In this document: piece after piece, positions 11,243 to 21,377 of the stretch
How the letters are laid out: the number at the start of each line of letters is the position of its first letter
Numbering within the stretch: position 1 is the stretch's first letter
NCBI GenBank assembly: GCA_000320545.1
Contig: ADNK01000527.1
Location: 10,001-35,498, forward strand
Reading direction: 5' to 3'
Source: Bigelowiella natans CCMP2755
Lineage: Eukaryota; Cercozoa; Chlorarachniophyceae
DNA length: 25,498 nt
Notes under the pieces: generated by a model
Databases searched by the model: none
Told to the model about the DNA's origin: nothing
Seen by the model: only the letters and a program-made list of their open reading frames with translations
Program-made: the position numbers and the translations under genes

Positions 11243-11684
11243 AATTACCTTTTCGAAAGATTCGCTTCGAGCCGAAATGCTATCCCACTCGCCCCGACGA
11301 CACGCCAGAGACCGATCTCCGTTTCTCTGCAAATAGTAGCAGAAGTAGTAGCAGTAGTAGCAGTAGTAGCAGTAGTAGCAGTAGTAGCAGTAGTAGTAGT
11401 AGTAGTGGTAGTAAGTGGGCGGAGAGGAGGAATGGCAGGTGTGCTAATGCATTCATTGTTGTGCTTTTCTGGAGAATCAGCGTGACGCAGATTGTGAGAT
11501 TGCGAGTGTTTTGTTCATCGTCGTCGTCGTCATTTTGAGAAAAGAGGGAGGGGGTAATCAAGAACAACAACAACAACAACCGAGTCGCGAGTTCCTCATA
11601 GTCCTCGAATTCCTTCTGGTACCGGCGCAGCGCCCCTTCCAGATCTTTCTCTGAGACATTGTGATGACGACGACGCCAACGTTA

Positions 11685-11720
<36 letters not shown>

Positions 11721-12193
11721 AGGAAGGGTTATGATAAAGACGCCCGCCCATAGTGATAGTGCGAGATGGTAGTGGAGGAAGAGGTGGTGGTGGTGGTGGT
11801 GGTGGTGGTGGTGGCGATTGCACGCCACGCATACATCATATTGTATTCGTAGTGTGTGTTGATGTGGGAGATTTATTTCTGGCTCATGCTCTGCGATCTC
11901 CTCCTCCTCCTCCTCCTCACACTTCTACAAGCAACTATTGGCTACCTTCCTCTTCCGTATCGAAACCTTCATTCTCACCCAATGCGCCCTGGACAACGCC
12001 ACCAATCACAATCAAAGCGACCAATGAATACGCGAAAGAATAATCCGTGGAAACAACTGCAGCATGGTATCGGAGAACACAGCGGCTGCCTCTACATTTG
12101 CTGAATGCAGGCTGTTTGCGTAGATATCTGGCTATCTTACTCACCGAGAACACATTGCGAGATGCACAATTTACACCCGATACAAAATAACAT
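9905..12193 (-). CDS. Unrecognised ten-exon protein with one membrane segment and acidic C-terminal tail
   Basis: Ten exons join in phase: 12193-12145, 12056-11946, 11650-11581, 11326-11249, 11019-10961, 10749-10715, 10621-10559, 10469-10341, 10210-10131 and 9953-9905, giving 240 aa and a TAG stop. Near the N-terminus is a hydrophobic helix (FAYSLVALIVIGGVVQGALG, residues about 24-43), then an acidic, probably coiled helix (EKDLEGALRRYQKEFEDYEE), a central part with several Trp (GLWRVVG, PGWIQ, NWWLP), a Gly/Asp/Lys-rich linker, and a tail ending in seven Glu plus AEKV. I know no family with this order. Donors and acceptors agree at all nine junctions although three intron phases are mixed, which argues strongly against chance. 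The first exon (16 codons, Cys-rich) is the least certain. Introns are packed with microsatellites. Confidence 0.7.
10097..10130. repeat. (AC)n and (ACTC)n microsatellite forming a splice donor
   Basis: About nine AC units run into five ACTC-like units ending at 10130. On the minus strand this reads gtgagtgagtgagtgagtgtgtg, directly after exon 9 of the acidic-tail gene, so the repeat itself supplies the GT donor. Confidence 0.9.
11206..11239. repeat. (CT)n microsatellite in an intron
   Basis: About seventeen CT units, read as (GA)n near the donor end of intron 4 (11020-11248) of the minus-strand acidic-tail gene, nine bases from exon 4. Confidence 0.95.
11334..11407. repeat. (AGT/AGC)n trinucleotide repeat in an intron
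   Basis: A run of AGT units with regularly spaced AGC variants inside intron 3 (11327-11580) of the acidic-tail gene. On the coding strand it is a (CTA/CTG)n tract just before the acceptor tttgcag. A short (AAC)n run at 11563-11580 fills the donor end of the same intron. Confidence 0.9.
11683..11815. repeat. (ATG)n and (GGT)n repeats in one intron
   Basis: About eleven ATG units (11685-11718) and about ten GGT units (11784-11814), both within intron 2 (11651-11945) of the acidic-tail gene; seen from the coding strand they are (CAT)n and (ACC)n. Confidence 0.9.
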
Positions 12194-12585
12194 ATGAAAT
12201 GTGCAAGAAGCGTACAAGTTTCCGGAGTTTTCTCCGCTCCTTTCGCTCGGTCTTTCTCTTCTCCTTCTCGCTCAGTTCCCGGCACCTGCGATGTATCAAC
12301 AGCAGCGGGTCACTAGCAACCCTGGCCATGGGGGTTTTCCGACATTTAATGAGCGAGAAGCTGCGGTGAATAAGGGGGAGATTTTGTGGAGGCGAGGATC
12401 GCTGACCAGTGATTATAAACTTCAAAGTCCTGCGGGGTGTACGAGAATGCTATGGAACACACAAACAGCGAAGAGGTAGCAAGAAGAATGCGTTTGGTGC
12501 GTAGTGGGAGCAAGCGAAAACCTCCATTTTAAATGTGTAGGACCCGGATGTATTCGAATCATTTCGCCATCTAATGATACCATAG

Positions 12586-12627
<42 letters not shown>

Positions 12628-14100
12628 TACTACTACTACTACTACTTTCTTTATCGGTATCACCACCTTGGCGCAGAACCCGGTGATTCGCGTAACAGAA
12701 CGTGCAGCTGTCGGGGGCCGGCCATATGCGTAATTAATACACAGGTACTCAAAACACGGAACCACATTAGCGATGGCGTATCAGGACAACACAAACGCAA
12801 GCATGCGGCTGTCTATCAACCACAATGTGTGCCTGTAGCATGCATGCATTACAATTTCGGTACTTGTTGATTCGTTTTGATGTTCTGCCCTCTTGCTACT
12901 AACGTTTACCGCCCCTCCATTCAAAAACCAAGATTCACAATGATTGTATGAACATTTGGTAAATTGGTTCCTGGATCCCCCACCCCACCCCCCCAAAACC
13001 CATCCCTAAGTCTTACGACCAGACAAAAGCGTAGCGCTGCTTGGGACCAGACTCCGACTCCCTCTCGTTCAAACACCTGCACCAACGCGTGTGAGTGGAC
13101 TGAAGAACTATACAACCAGTCGCGACCACAACGACGGCGGTAGAGTGGAGAAAACAACATCGTGTGTGTCGATTTTACCACCGATCCTTGGTGGCCGCGC
13201 AACCGTTATCGCGGAGGCGTTCGAAGTTAAACAGAATGATTGGGCGCTCTATGCTTACATGTTGAATTCCAGGGCGTTCCTTTTCTCACACTTCGGGCAG
13301 GTGAAACCGGATACCTGTGTATGTAGCAGGGGTGGATTCATTCGGTTTGGCCGGGGAAAATGCGTCGGCGTATGTGATTGCGCCTGGGATCATCTCCTCA
13401 AAAACCGACCTTCCGCCTCCTCTTCACGGGTTGGGCCTTCCTTCTACTTCTCACTCCTCCTCGCAGCCGCGCTAATACCCCCGGATCTTCGTCGTGTGTT
13501 GCAGGGGAAATAATGTCGTTTCGTCGCCCGCTGTTTTCATATTCCCTGATTCCCCGTAACCGAACCTTATCGCCAAGGCGTCTGACCCCTTCCTTGCTAG
13601 ACATGGACGCCATTGTCATCATCAGTATGGTGGTGGTGACGATTCCAAGAGAGGAGCGACAGGTTATCCCCATATGGTTGGAGATCTCTTCGGCTGCTGC
13701 CCCCACACCCAACCCCCTGTTGAGGTTCGGCCCCTGTGCAGAGTGCCGACGATGGGGGCTGGGGATAGCCCCTCTCCCTGGGCAGAAAAAGTAGGATATT
13801 TCTCTGTTGTGACAACGTTCGATTCTCCCTCGGTGTTTAGCTTCGCCGCAAGCCGATTTCGCTGTGAGATCGGGTGGTTTCCGACTTTTACCAATGGAAA
13901 ACATCGCGAATTCATGGCCTGCGACATGCGCTTTTTAACGGCGCCTGCTGACTCATCGGAGCAGGTTCTGCTCTGCTGACCGGGCCGAGCCGAGAGCGTG
14001 GATTCGCGCTGCCTCAAAATTGAAAGGCCCCCTCTCACCCACTCGTGAGTTGGCAAAGGATTGTTCCAGTAGGAGAGTGTACAAACGACGAACCAGGGAT
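12194..14100. other. Head-to-head region without a supported gene; contains a (TAC)n repeat
   Basis: A (TAC)n tract with one TTC interruption spans about 12586-12646. Open frames of 140 codons (plus, 13091-13513), 138 codons (plus, to 13794) and 168 codons (minus, 13904-13398) occur, but I could not join any to further exons or see a family motif. It probably contains the promoters of the acidic-tail and EEP genes and may hide small upstream exons. Confidence 0.4.
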
Positions 14101-15892
14101 ATGGCAGCTTTCACTGCGACGGCGGTGTTCATACTATTTTCAGCCATCGTGCTAGGAGGACTTCTTCTGATGTTTCCGGCTACCCCTTCGCAGCCATCAC
14201 TTCGAGATTTCAAAGTTATGGTAGAGAAAGGGGGCGATGGTCGCTTACGGGTTCCTGTAGTCAGCTATAACATCCGTGTCGATGTGGAAGAAGGGAATAA
14301 AGATAACAATTTCTCTTCTAGGGCGCCGCGGCTAGCAGCGTTCTTCCATGCAGCCTCTCCGTGGCTTGTTGGGCTGCAGGAGCCATCGTCGAGTCAGCTG
14401 CTGCATCTTGAGAACCTGATCCCCGACTATTATGGAACTGTGGTAGCATATCAAATCAAAACATACAATGTCCAGAAGTCTTGCGTATATCTTTACCCTA
14501 CCGTACGTCATTTCCACTTTGCTTAAACTCTCTCGCTCTCCCCCCTCCCCCCCCGTCTCTCTTTCTCTCTTTCTTTTTCCTTTCCTTTCCCCTTTACGTT
14601 AGGGCTATGAAGGACATAATCACAGCCAGCTTCAACGGACAGATTCAAGGCGTCGCAATGATTTTCAGACAGCAATACTCTACGACACTCGTCATTTAAA
14701 GCTCATCGAACAGGATCATATATGGTTGTCGGAAACACCTAAAATACCCAATTCGAAAGGATTCGGTAGCCGCGGCATCCGAACTGCCACCGGAGCGGTG
14801 TTTAAGGTTATCAATGGCAAAGATGTCGACTCCGACGGCGAAGCGAAGAAAAGCAACGCTAAGTTATCCACAAACGTCTCGGAAACTATGATTATCCACA
14901 TCAACACTCATCTCGACGTTTGGATCGAACGAGCACGTCGCGGTCAATCACGCGTGCTGCTGCAATGGGTTCATGAATTTGTGGCAAAGTTTCCAGAGGC
15001 ATATGTGTTTGTCACAGGAGATTTCAATACGTCAGTAGGCCAAGATCCTTATCAAATTCTTACAGCAAAGCATCTATTGAGTCACCTTCCATCGCCTTCA
15101 ATTGATGAGAACGTGTGTGAAAGGACTCATCATGGCTATAAGAAAAAGAATGATGATAGTGATGCTGATGATGGATGTGATTTTGCGGTCAATCAAATCG
15201 GACCAGGTGATCAAAGTCACTATGAAAGCGAGACCAAGGGAAATACAGAACGAATATTCAACTTGAAGGACGCGTGGGAAGTCTGTGCTGAAACTTCTGA
15301 AATTCCACCGACTAATTTTGCGACGAGCTTTCACGGATGGCTTGGAACCATTGTGAATTCCTATGCAGCTAGGATGGCACTACGTGTGGCTTTCGCATTA
15401 CACGGAAGCGGTGTAATATGGCCAAAGCCCATCCCAACAAGCCTGCGACAGATCCCTACAATGATGGCGCAGGTGAGCTAACAATCCTAAAGCAAAACAT
15501 CAGAAAATACTATATTTTGAGTCATAGAATCATAATTTTTGTTGTATGTGTTGCTTCGCTATCAGTTCGAAGTGGGTCGCTTCTGGAGTCAGATGCCGCT
15601 ATCCTTTGCTCGGATGCACGTGGATTGGATCTTATACTCAGAACCGAAGGCCAAGGCAGAGTTTTCCTTACAAAAATCTGCGAAATCAACGAGGCATTCA
15701 GTAGAAACAGAGTCCAAAGATGGAGAAAAAGAATCCGAAGAGCTGCTTAAAATAAAGGGGAAAGGGGCCAGCATTTTGCCGATTCGTGTGTTCATGGGGG
15801 AAGTAAGGAACCAAAATTTCAGCAGTGACCACTTCCCTATTGTTGCTCTCTTTGAGATAGAATTATCAGGGGCGCAGAAGCGAGAGAACTAG
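14101..15892 (+). CDS. Membrane-anchored endonuclease/exonuclease/phosphatase (EEP) family protein
   Basis: Three exons joined at codon boundaries: 14101-14502, 14603-15472 and 15566-15892, giving 532 aa and a TAG stop; introns are 100 and 93 nt, the first with a long pyrimidine tract. Residues 5-25 form a membrane anchor (FILFSAIVLGGLLLMF). The catalytic set is complete: SYNIR (Asn57), LQE (Glu94), NTHLD (His237), TGDFN (Asp274, Asn276), HVDWI (Asp444) and SDHFP (Asp512-His513). WLSETPKIPNSKGF matches the branch of the fold best known from bacterial secreted EEP proteins. Between TGDFN and TSFHGW is an acidic insert (about residues 295-355) not usual in the family, and a second charged loop lies at about 450-490. 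The fold cleaves phosphodiester or phosphomonoester bonds in nucleic acids, lipids or inositol phosphates; the substrate cannot be told here. Confidence 0.85.
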
Positions 15893-16794
15893 CAGGAAGT
15901 GAGCAGCTCGCAAGGGCGCATCGAAGCCTATCTGGACAACAATGGAAACAACAAATTCATTCCATCTGCATTGCAGAAGAACCCCGTTCACAGCTATGAA
16001 AATTAATAATGTAAAGGAATTCATGCTCTGCGATGGACTCGATCGCATCATTGAGCCCAAGTAGATGCGATCAATGCTGCAAGCGATGCATCATGCAAAG
16101 CAAGATTGGTGAAGACGAGCGCGCGAAATCCCGCATGCCGCCTCACACGGCTGCAGCATGCATACATAAGCCAAAATATTATTGGTGCCTGCAAAAGACA
16201 TGCGAGCTATTATTGTACGATGCCCACACACATGCTTAGTAGGCAATTATAATCCTGGTATTGCTTATTTGTCGCCGCTGCGCTAAGCTTACTTCACATA
16301 AGACTATAGTATTAGAATGTGGCTTGGCCACGCAACCTAAGGTAAATCACAATTATACTATGCCTTCGCTTCGGCGCACACGCACAGGTATATTTATGGG
16401 TGCTATTCCATACATACAGACCACATGTTTGACGTACAGGCGCCATGCATTCATGACGGATGAGAATGTACCATATGACACTCGTTCACCTACTCAAAAG
16501 TGACTATGTTCATATAAGCTCACTCAAAGGTTTGTTAGAGGTTTGTTCTTCATTCCATTAACCATTAACATTCAAGTGCCTCGAAACAGAAATCCCGCGT
16601 TGGATTAGGCTCTTTTCTTCCATAACCAGATTTAAGAGCGAGCGGTTGAGGGCTCACTTCGACAACGAACAAGGGCGATATGTAATGCTGCGGATGTTTC
16701 CCCAGTGTGATCATGCGTACTACGTTGGCCACGAACTTAGAAAACTACTCAACTATTTAAATTGCATAATAATTATATCATCATCATAATATTT
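15893..16794. other. Tail-to-tail spacer
   Basis: No supported gene in these 900 bp. It contains TGCATC/GCATGC-type words (for example around 16066-16165) and becomes AT-rich near 16745-16800, next to the PH-gene stop. Short open frames (61-80 codons) have no recognisable content. Confidence 0.55.
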
Positions 16795-17474
16795 CTAATC
16801 GGAATCCGAATCGTTCTGATAGTCGTTGGACTGCCAACCACTCCGACTTGTAATGATGGCTCTCCCAATGTTCCTGATCCAGTCTTCCTTATCATTGCTG
16901 GAGCTTGCCACCATTGAGAATGAGGTCTCTTTTGAATACACGTCGAACGAATGTGAACGATTTGTGTACTCTTCGGAGGACTTTACAGAGCTGAATACTT
17001 TTAGATCGATTACTTCTGTTGGATTCGAGTAAACCTAGTGGTACGTAATTATTAAGGATTGTAAACAATATTTTCAACCCGCAAAACCTTTTCCTTTTTG
17101 AAGCTGTAGAGCACGCTGCCTTCAAGAACGAACCATCTTTTCCTCCATGTTTTCAAGAAACGACCTGAAAATTCAGCATGCATTTCATTAAAGATAACAC
17201 CATTGTCTGTTTCGTGTGAAAGAAATTACTTTGCTTCTCTAGCCAGCCCTCCTTTGATGGATTAGTTATATCAATTTTTCCCTGCGAAGTTCCATTCAAT
17301 GTATGAGCCGAAGAAAGTAATTAGTGTTATTCTGGGCTTTCCGATCGAAGTCAACTTGCTCTCATTTTAAAAAAGGATTTCATTGAAGGTTATTTCTATT
17401 ATGTAAGGAACGTGAAGGATTAGCAGGAGGACCGATGATTTCAGCTTGGTCTCCTCTGTCTTTTTCCCCTCCAT
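16795..17474 (-). CDS. Small pleckstrin-homology (PH) domain protein
   Basis: Four exons in phase: 17474-17433, 17281-17230, 17164-17088 and 17034-16795, giving 136 aa and a TAG stop; introns are 151, 65 and 53 nt. The domain starts at about residue 22 with KEGWLEKQ, then RFLKTWRKRWFVLEGSVLYS (strands 1-3 with basic residues typical of phosphoinositide binding), NPTEVIDLKVFSSV, SFDVYSKETSFSMVA, and the C-terminal helix DKEDWIRNIGRAI with the invariant Trp. The tail ends in an Asp/Ser-rich stretch. Such single-domain proteins bind membrane phosphoinositides; here the specificity is unknown. The start ATG (context gcgATGG) is good, but an acceptor at about 17493 (aactcag) would allow an upstream exon. 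Confidence 0.85.
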
Positions 17475-17629
17475 CGCTCTTCGCCTTGGGTGGCTGAGTT
17501 CGTATCAATTTCAATCGGCTCGAGCAGAAAATATTTACGAATGTCCCTTTGCGACATAATGTTGTAGATGTCGTAACATGTCAAAGCATTTATTTTTGCT
17601 GAAGAAAAGTAATCTGGCATAACTGCGAC

Positions 17630-18355
17630 CTAAGACCGCGCGGAAGATCCGGATAGAAATTTTCTACATGGAATCAGACCATATTTCTCTGAGACGACAA
17701 AGAGTCTGATGACTTTTTTGGCATCTGGAAGGATCTGCAACTTCCAAATTAAAGTGCGGAATGACAGTAGCAAGCTTCGCATTTCGCGAGTTCACAACAA
17801 TCCAAACAGACATTTCCCGCAGTTCATTTTTCAACGCAGCAAAAGATCACTCGTAGACTCTACTAAAAATCTACGAGATCTATCTCCGATGCAACTAGTA
17901 CTCCAAGTTGTTTTTTCCTGGTGCTGGGGTTACGAAGTTTTTGCGAAGATTGGCTTCACCAACTAGATCTACGACATCCTTTCCTCCATAAAAACTTGAA
18001 GACCTCTTGTCAAGGAACATTTTCAAGACCCAACTTGATCAACGACGAGCGCTATCGGTGCTTTTTCCTATTTACAAGGAAGCAACCGGAAAAATGGACA
18101 GTGCAGATTTTAAGATGAACCTAGATCTATCATGAGTCATGTGAAATCCAGGAAATCCCGTTAGATTTCTACCAAAAAAATTGAAATCCCAGAAATCACA
18201 CATTTGATCACATCCGGTTGACTCACGCGGCTTCGAATGCCGGGATTCCCATCCGATGAAGAGAAGAAACCGACCATGGCATGGGGTTCTTCGCACATCA
18301 AAGCTGCTGGAGCAAAAATACTCGAAATATTGTAGGCGTTCCTCAAGTTTATCTC
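17630..18355 (-). CDS. Tentative unrecognised gene, four exons, 5' end unresolved
   Basis: Four exons, each starting and ending at a codon boundary, can be chained: 18355-18227 (strong donor gtgagt), 18120-18076, 18005-17934 (donor gtaacc) and 17734-17630 with a TAG stop. Recognisable text includes NISSIFAPAALMCEEPHAMV in the first and KKVIRLFVVSEKYGLIPC in the last. The outer two exons look protein-like; the middle two are short and could be chance. No family is recognised. A start codon was not found, so at least one more exon is needed upstream, towards the E2F promoter. It lies in tandem with the PH gene, 155 bp away. Confidence 0.3.
17844..17881. repeat. Imperfect inverted repeat
   Basis: AGATCACTCGTAGA (17844-17857) pairs with TCTACGAGATCT (17870-17881), leaving a two-base bulge and a 12-base loop. 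It falls between two tentative exons. Confidence 0.75.
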
Positions 18356-18600
18356 CTGCAACGTCTTGGAAACAAGGGTAGTGACGCGCAGTGGTCAAGA
18401 TCATCTTGCAGCAAATATGGGAGATCAACAGTGCATAAGACTTAATTGAGACAAGATATTTTCGAAGCAGCAGGAAAAATTGGATTGCATTTCGGTAATA
18501 TTGTGTAGATAATCTTGGGGAGATTGATCCAAACACCAATCTTAGCGCAAAGACAGTGGAGCAGTTGCAACCACCCTCCCAAGCAATTTACAATCTGCGG

Positions 18601-18611
18601 TGGCGCCAAAA
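18601..18611 (-). promoter_or_regulatory. Consensus E2F binding site upstream of the E2F gene
   Basis: The plus strand reads TGGCGCCAAAA, i.e. TTTTGGCGCCA on the other strand, an exact match to the classical E2F/DP consensus (TTTSSCGC) with the palindromic GGCGCC core. Its edge is 46 bp from the ATG at 18658, which suggests autoregulation; it could also serve the divergent minus-strand gene. Confidence 0.7.
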
Positions 18612-18657
18612 GTTCATTGTACCGAACTATTCGAACTCCGGAAATCATCTATTCACA

Positions 18658-19803
18658 ATGGATCCTGCGCAATCACCCTCAGTAAGGCCGCATTCGCTCT
18701 TCCCTCTCATGCTCTCTCCTAACCTATCAAAAAATTTCAGGCGTCAAGCAAGCGGCGCCGTACGCCTACCAAAATAGCTCCGACCAACAAGCGACAGAGG
18801 AGAACATCAAAAAGCACACGCAGTGAGTTATCTACTAATTTTTCAAATCCAATCCTCTTATCTTCAAATTCGAACTCAGGACCTGCTAGCGCACAGAAGA
18901 ATCCTCGGAAAAAGCGCACCTGTAGATTTGACAGCTCTCTCAGCCTCCTGACCAAAAAATTCGTCGACCTCATCAACAACCAAGAGGAAAAGCTCTTGGA
19001 TCTAAATGATGCCGCGGAAAAGCTTCAAGTGCAAAAACGAAGAATATATGACATCACAAATGTTCTGGAAGGGATCGGCTTGATCGAGAAGAAATCCAAG
19101 AATCGCATTCATTGGAAGTCAGGCCTTATCAATAAGCATTTCAATCAGTCCCCGTTGATTTAATTTCGTCTTTAGGGCCGAAGGCATTTGTCAGTATGAC
19201 CAGCATGGAAGGGAACTGCTTAAGCTACAGCAAGACCTGGAGGAGGCCAAACGTGAAGAGGATGTAATGTCCACTGCATCATATGAGGGTCTTTTACTCG
19301 TTGACAGTATATCATTTGCACGAAATAGGATATTGATAAGAGAAGGGCTGATATCAAGAAACGGTTGAATCATCTTGGTACCGATGAAGAGAACCAAAAA
19401 CTCGCATTTGTCACTCACGAGGTCTGTTTCGCATCCACGAATTACAACTGTTCACAATAGTCCATCGCCACAAATCCTGCTGATTATTTTTCATTTGATC
19501 GTGCAGGACATCAAAAATCTGGATGCTTTCCAGGATTCAACGCTTATTACAATCAAAGCACCGTCAGGAACGACATTGGAAGTTTCGGAGAAAGACGATG
19601 TATCGTACCGTACATACCACTGACGAACACAGCATACAAATTATGTTTACATTCGTGAAACGGATCCGCAGTAACATTATCTCTCTCACTAACAGTACGA
19701 CACGTCTTCGCACAAGTACAGTATCTCTCTAGAGAGCACGAAAGGCCCCATCCGCGTGTACCCAATCTCGGATTCTGGTAGTGAACGATGCGTGATTGAA
19801 TGA
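18658..19803 (+). CDS. E2F: E2F-family transcription factor
   Basis: Seven exons in phase: 18658-18681, 18741-18822, 18880-19117, 19176-19263, 19329-19421, 19507-19599 and 19696-19803, giving 241 aa; introns are 57-96 nt. A basic N-terminus is followed by the winged-helix DNA-binding domain ([15 protein letters not shown], then the hallmark [16 protein letters not shown] and NRIHWK), a helical dimerisation segment ([15 protein letters not shown]), and the marked box ([44 protein letters not shown]). E2F proteins pair with DP partners and drive S-phase genes. It is shorter than typical E2Fs and no C-terminal retinoblastoma-binding motif is seen. An alternative last intron (19778-19858, acceptor ttccccccag) would give a different tail ending at a TAG at 19930-19932 (257 aa). 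Confidence 0.9.
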
Positions 19804-20209
19804 TGCTTCTTCTGCATTGTATACAGTGACACGGTCTAACGTCTAATGTTCCCCCCAGACAAACTGAGTTTCGTGGAAACCGACCAGCTGGGTTCCAGTA
19901 GACTATCGGAGCAACAGGAACCTGTCTGCTAGCTTCAAGCTGCCACGCGAAGCATCGCCACTCTTTTCTAAAATCGTGCGTAGCCATTGTTTTTTTTTAT
20001 GAAGTGCTCGTCATGGTCAATGGAGCGCTCTAATGAAGTCAAATAGAATACGTTCTGTGAGTACTGAGGGATATGCCCAGGGAAAACTGATAGAAATAAA
20101 ATACTACATATGCATATATTACATACGTGCATATATACACATATATATTCGGAAAACATGATAAGCATTTGTGAATAAGGGAATCTAGTTGGTATGAGCA
20201 AAATGTTAG

Positions 20210-20210
<1 letters not shown>

Positions 20211-20265
<55 letters not shown>
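20211..20265. repeat. (AC)n(AT)n microsatellite
   Basis: About ten AC units run directly into about eighteen TA units in the spacer between the E2F and LOG-family genes. Confidence 0.95.
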
Positions 20266-20267
<2 letters not shown>

Positions 20268-21322
20268 CTAATATAAAGGAAATTTATTTTGGCACATGAT
20301 ATTGAGACTGAATTTGCTTCAGCTGTTTAATGAACGGATTTATTTAATCTTGAGGAGTGAAATCTTTTCCTATTTTTGACTGCCACGAAAGAAAGGGCGT
20401 CTCCTTAACAGTGATGATAAAATGTATAGATCATTGAATAGGAGGGGTTGTAAAAGTCACATGCAATAAAGTGAACGAGTAAAAAAGAAAAATTAAAAAT
20501 TGATGAGCAAACCAGTACAAAGGACATTTGATGTGGTTCAAATTGAAGTACACATGAATTGATTCGTGTGGTCTCTCCATTACGAGAATAGTGACAATGT
20601 TTTTACCTGAATATATCCGACAGAGTATGCACGGCTTGCATGCTATGCACATGCAGTACTGTGTATGGCGTCTGCTAGATGTGCGAAAGTAGCTAGATAT
20701 ATGGATGATAGACAGACGCGCGTGCACAATGTGATCGACATATGATGCTATAATGGGCGCCTGGCCATGCAAGCTACATGCTGCACTGCTGTGATGCGTT
20801 GCCATGGCTACTAGATGGTTTTTGCATGAAATAGAAATCATGGCATTGCAATTACGTACCGACATGCAATGTCCACGTACATATGAGACGGATGTAATGA
20901 AATGTTTAAATTGTTTCAATGGTCATCCTAATGTAGCTGTGCAACGCAGCGGCTACAGCGCTTAAATTGTATCTATTTGTTTCCTTGGTCACATGGCGCA
21001 TGCATGAAAATGCATCCTGTTTTGGTCTAGCATGGCGCGCTTTGCGCGCAGCTTCTCATATACACACAGAGACGTAGAGACACGTATATTACTCCCTAAA
21101 GGAATATATACTAAGTCTCTATTATACTATGCGTCAATGTATACCTAGATACCTCTAGACGTAGCTGGGATGCACTCGAACGATGCTATATTCATGCAAC
21201 CAATCAATGAGTGAAAGCAAAGCGCACATGCTAGTATGGCAGTCGCGCTTTTCTAGTTTTATATACGATGTGTTTATGTGTCATAGCAGCCCCTATTTTA
21301 TCAGTTTTGGTTTTGAACAGCC

Positions 21323-21328
21323 TTTATT
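21323..21328 (-). terminator. Candidate polyadenylation signal AATAAA for the LOG-family gene
   Basis: The minus strand reads AATAAA about 50 nt beyond the LOG-family stop codon, in an AT-rich stretch. Signal use in this organism is unknown. Confidence 0.4.
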
Positions 21329-21377
21329 TTATTAATTTTGAATGCGGAAGAACAGTTTCGAAATCGGTTTCAAATTT

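Larger units (their letters stand above)
19804..21377. other. Long tail-to-tail spacer
   Basis: No gene is supported in 1.57 kb. It holds an (AC)n(AT)n microsatellite at about 20211-20265, many TGCATG, CATGCA and GCGCGC words (for example 20636-20660, 20998-21050), and a 162-codon minus-strand frame (20919-20431) that starts at a non-ATG codon and has no family feature. The first about 130 bp may be the alternative E2F last exon. Confidence 0.55.

Noticed and set aside
11280-11579. Leucine-run frame on the minus strand
   Set aside because: Translation of the (CTA/CTG)n repeat in intron 3 of the acidic-tail gene.
12541-12575. tRNA-like TTCGAATC word
   Set aside because: No matching acceptor stem, anticodon arm or D-arm around it.
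13091-13794. Two overlapping plus-strand frames of about 140 codons, one with a hydrophobic stretch
   Set aside because: No ATG-led, phase-consistent exon chain into the EEP gene or elsewhere, and no family content.
13398-13904. 168-codon minus-strand frame starting with ATG
   Set aside because: Arg-rich and motif-free, with no splice partners found; likely chance frame in GC-richer DNA upstream of the EEP gene.
17702-17860. Minus-strand frame of about 53 codons ending in a TAG near 17650, with protein-like text
   Set aside because: No AG acceptor lies between the upstream in-frame TGA and the start of the text, so it cannot be a normal exon in that frame.
19553-19987. 144-codon minus-strand frame
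   Set aside because: Shadow of the last E2F exons on the opposite strand.
20431-20919. 162-codon minus-strand frame
   Set aside because: Starts at TTG, is rich in His/Cys/Ile as expected from CATG/AT-rich spacer DNA, and overlaps nothing recognisable.
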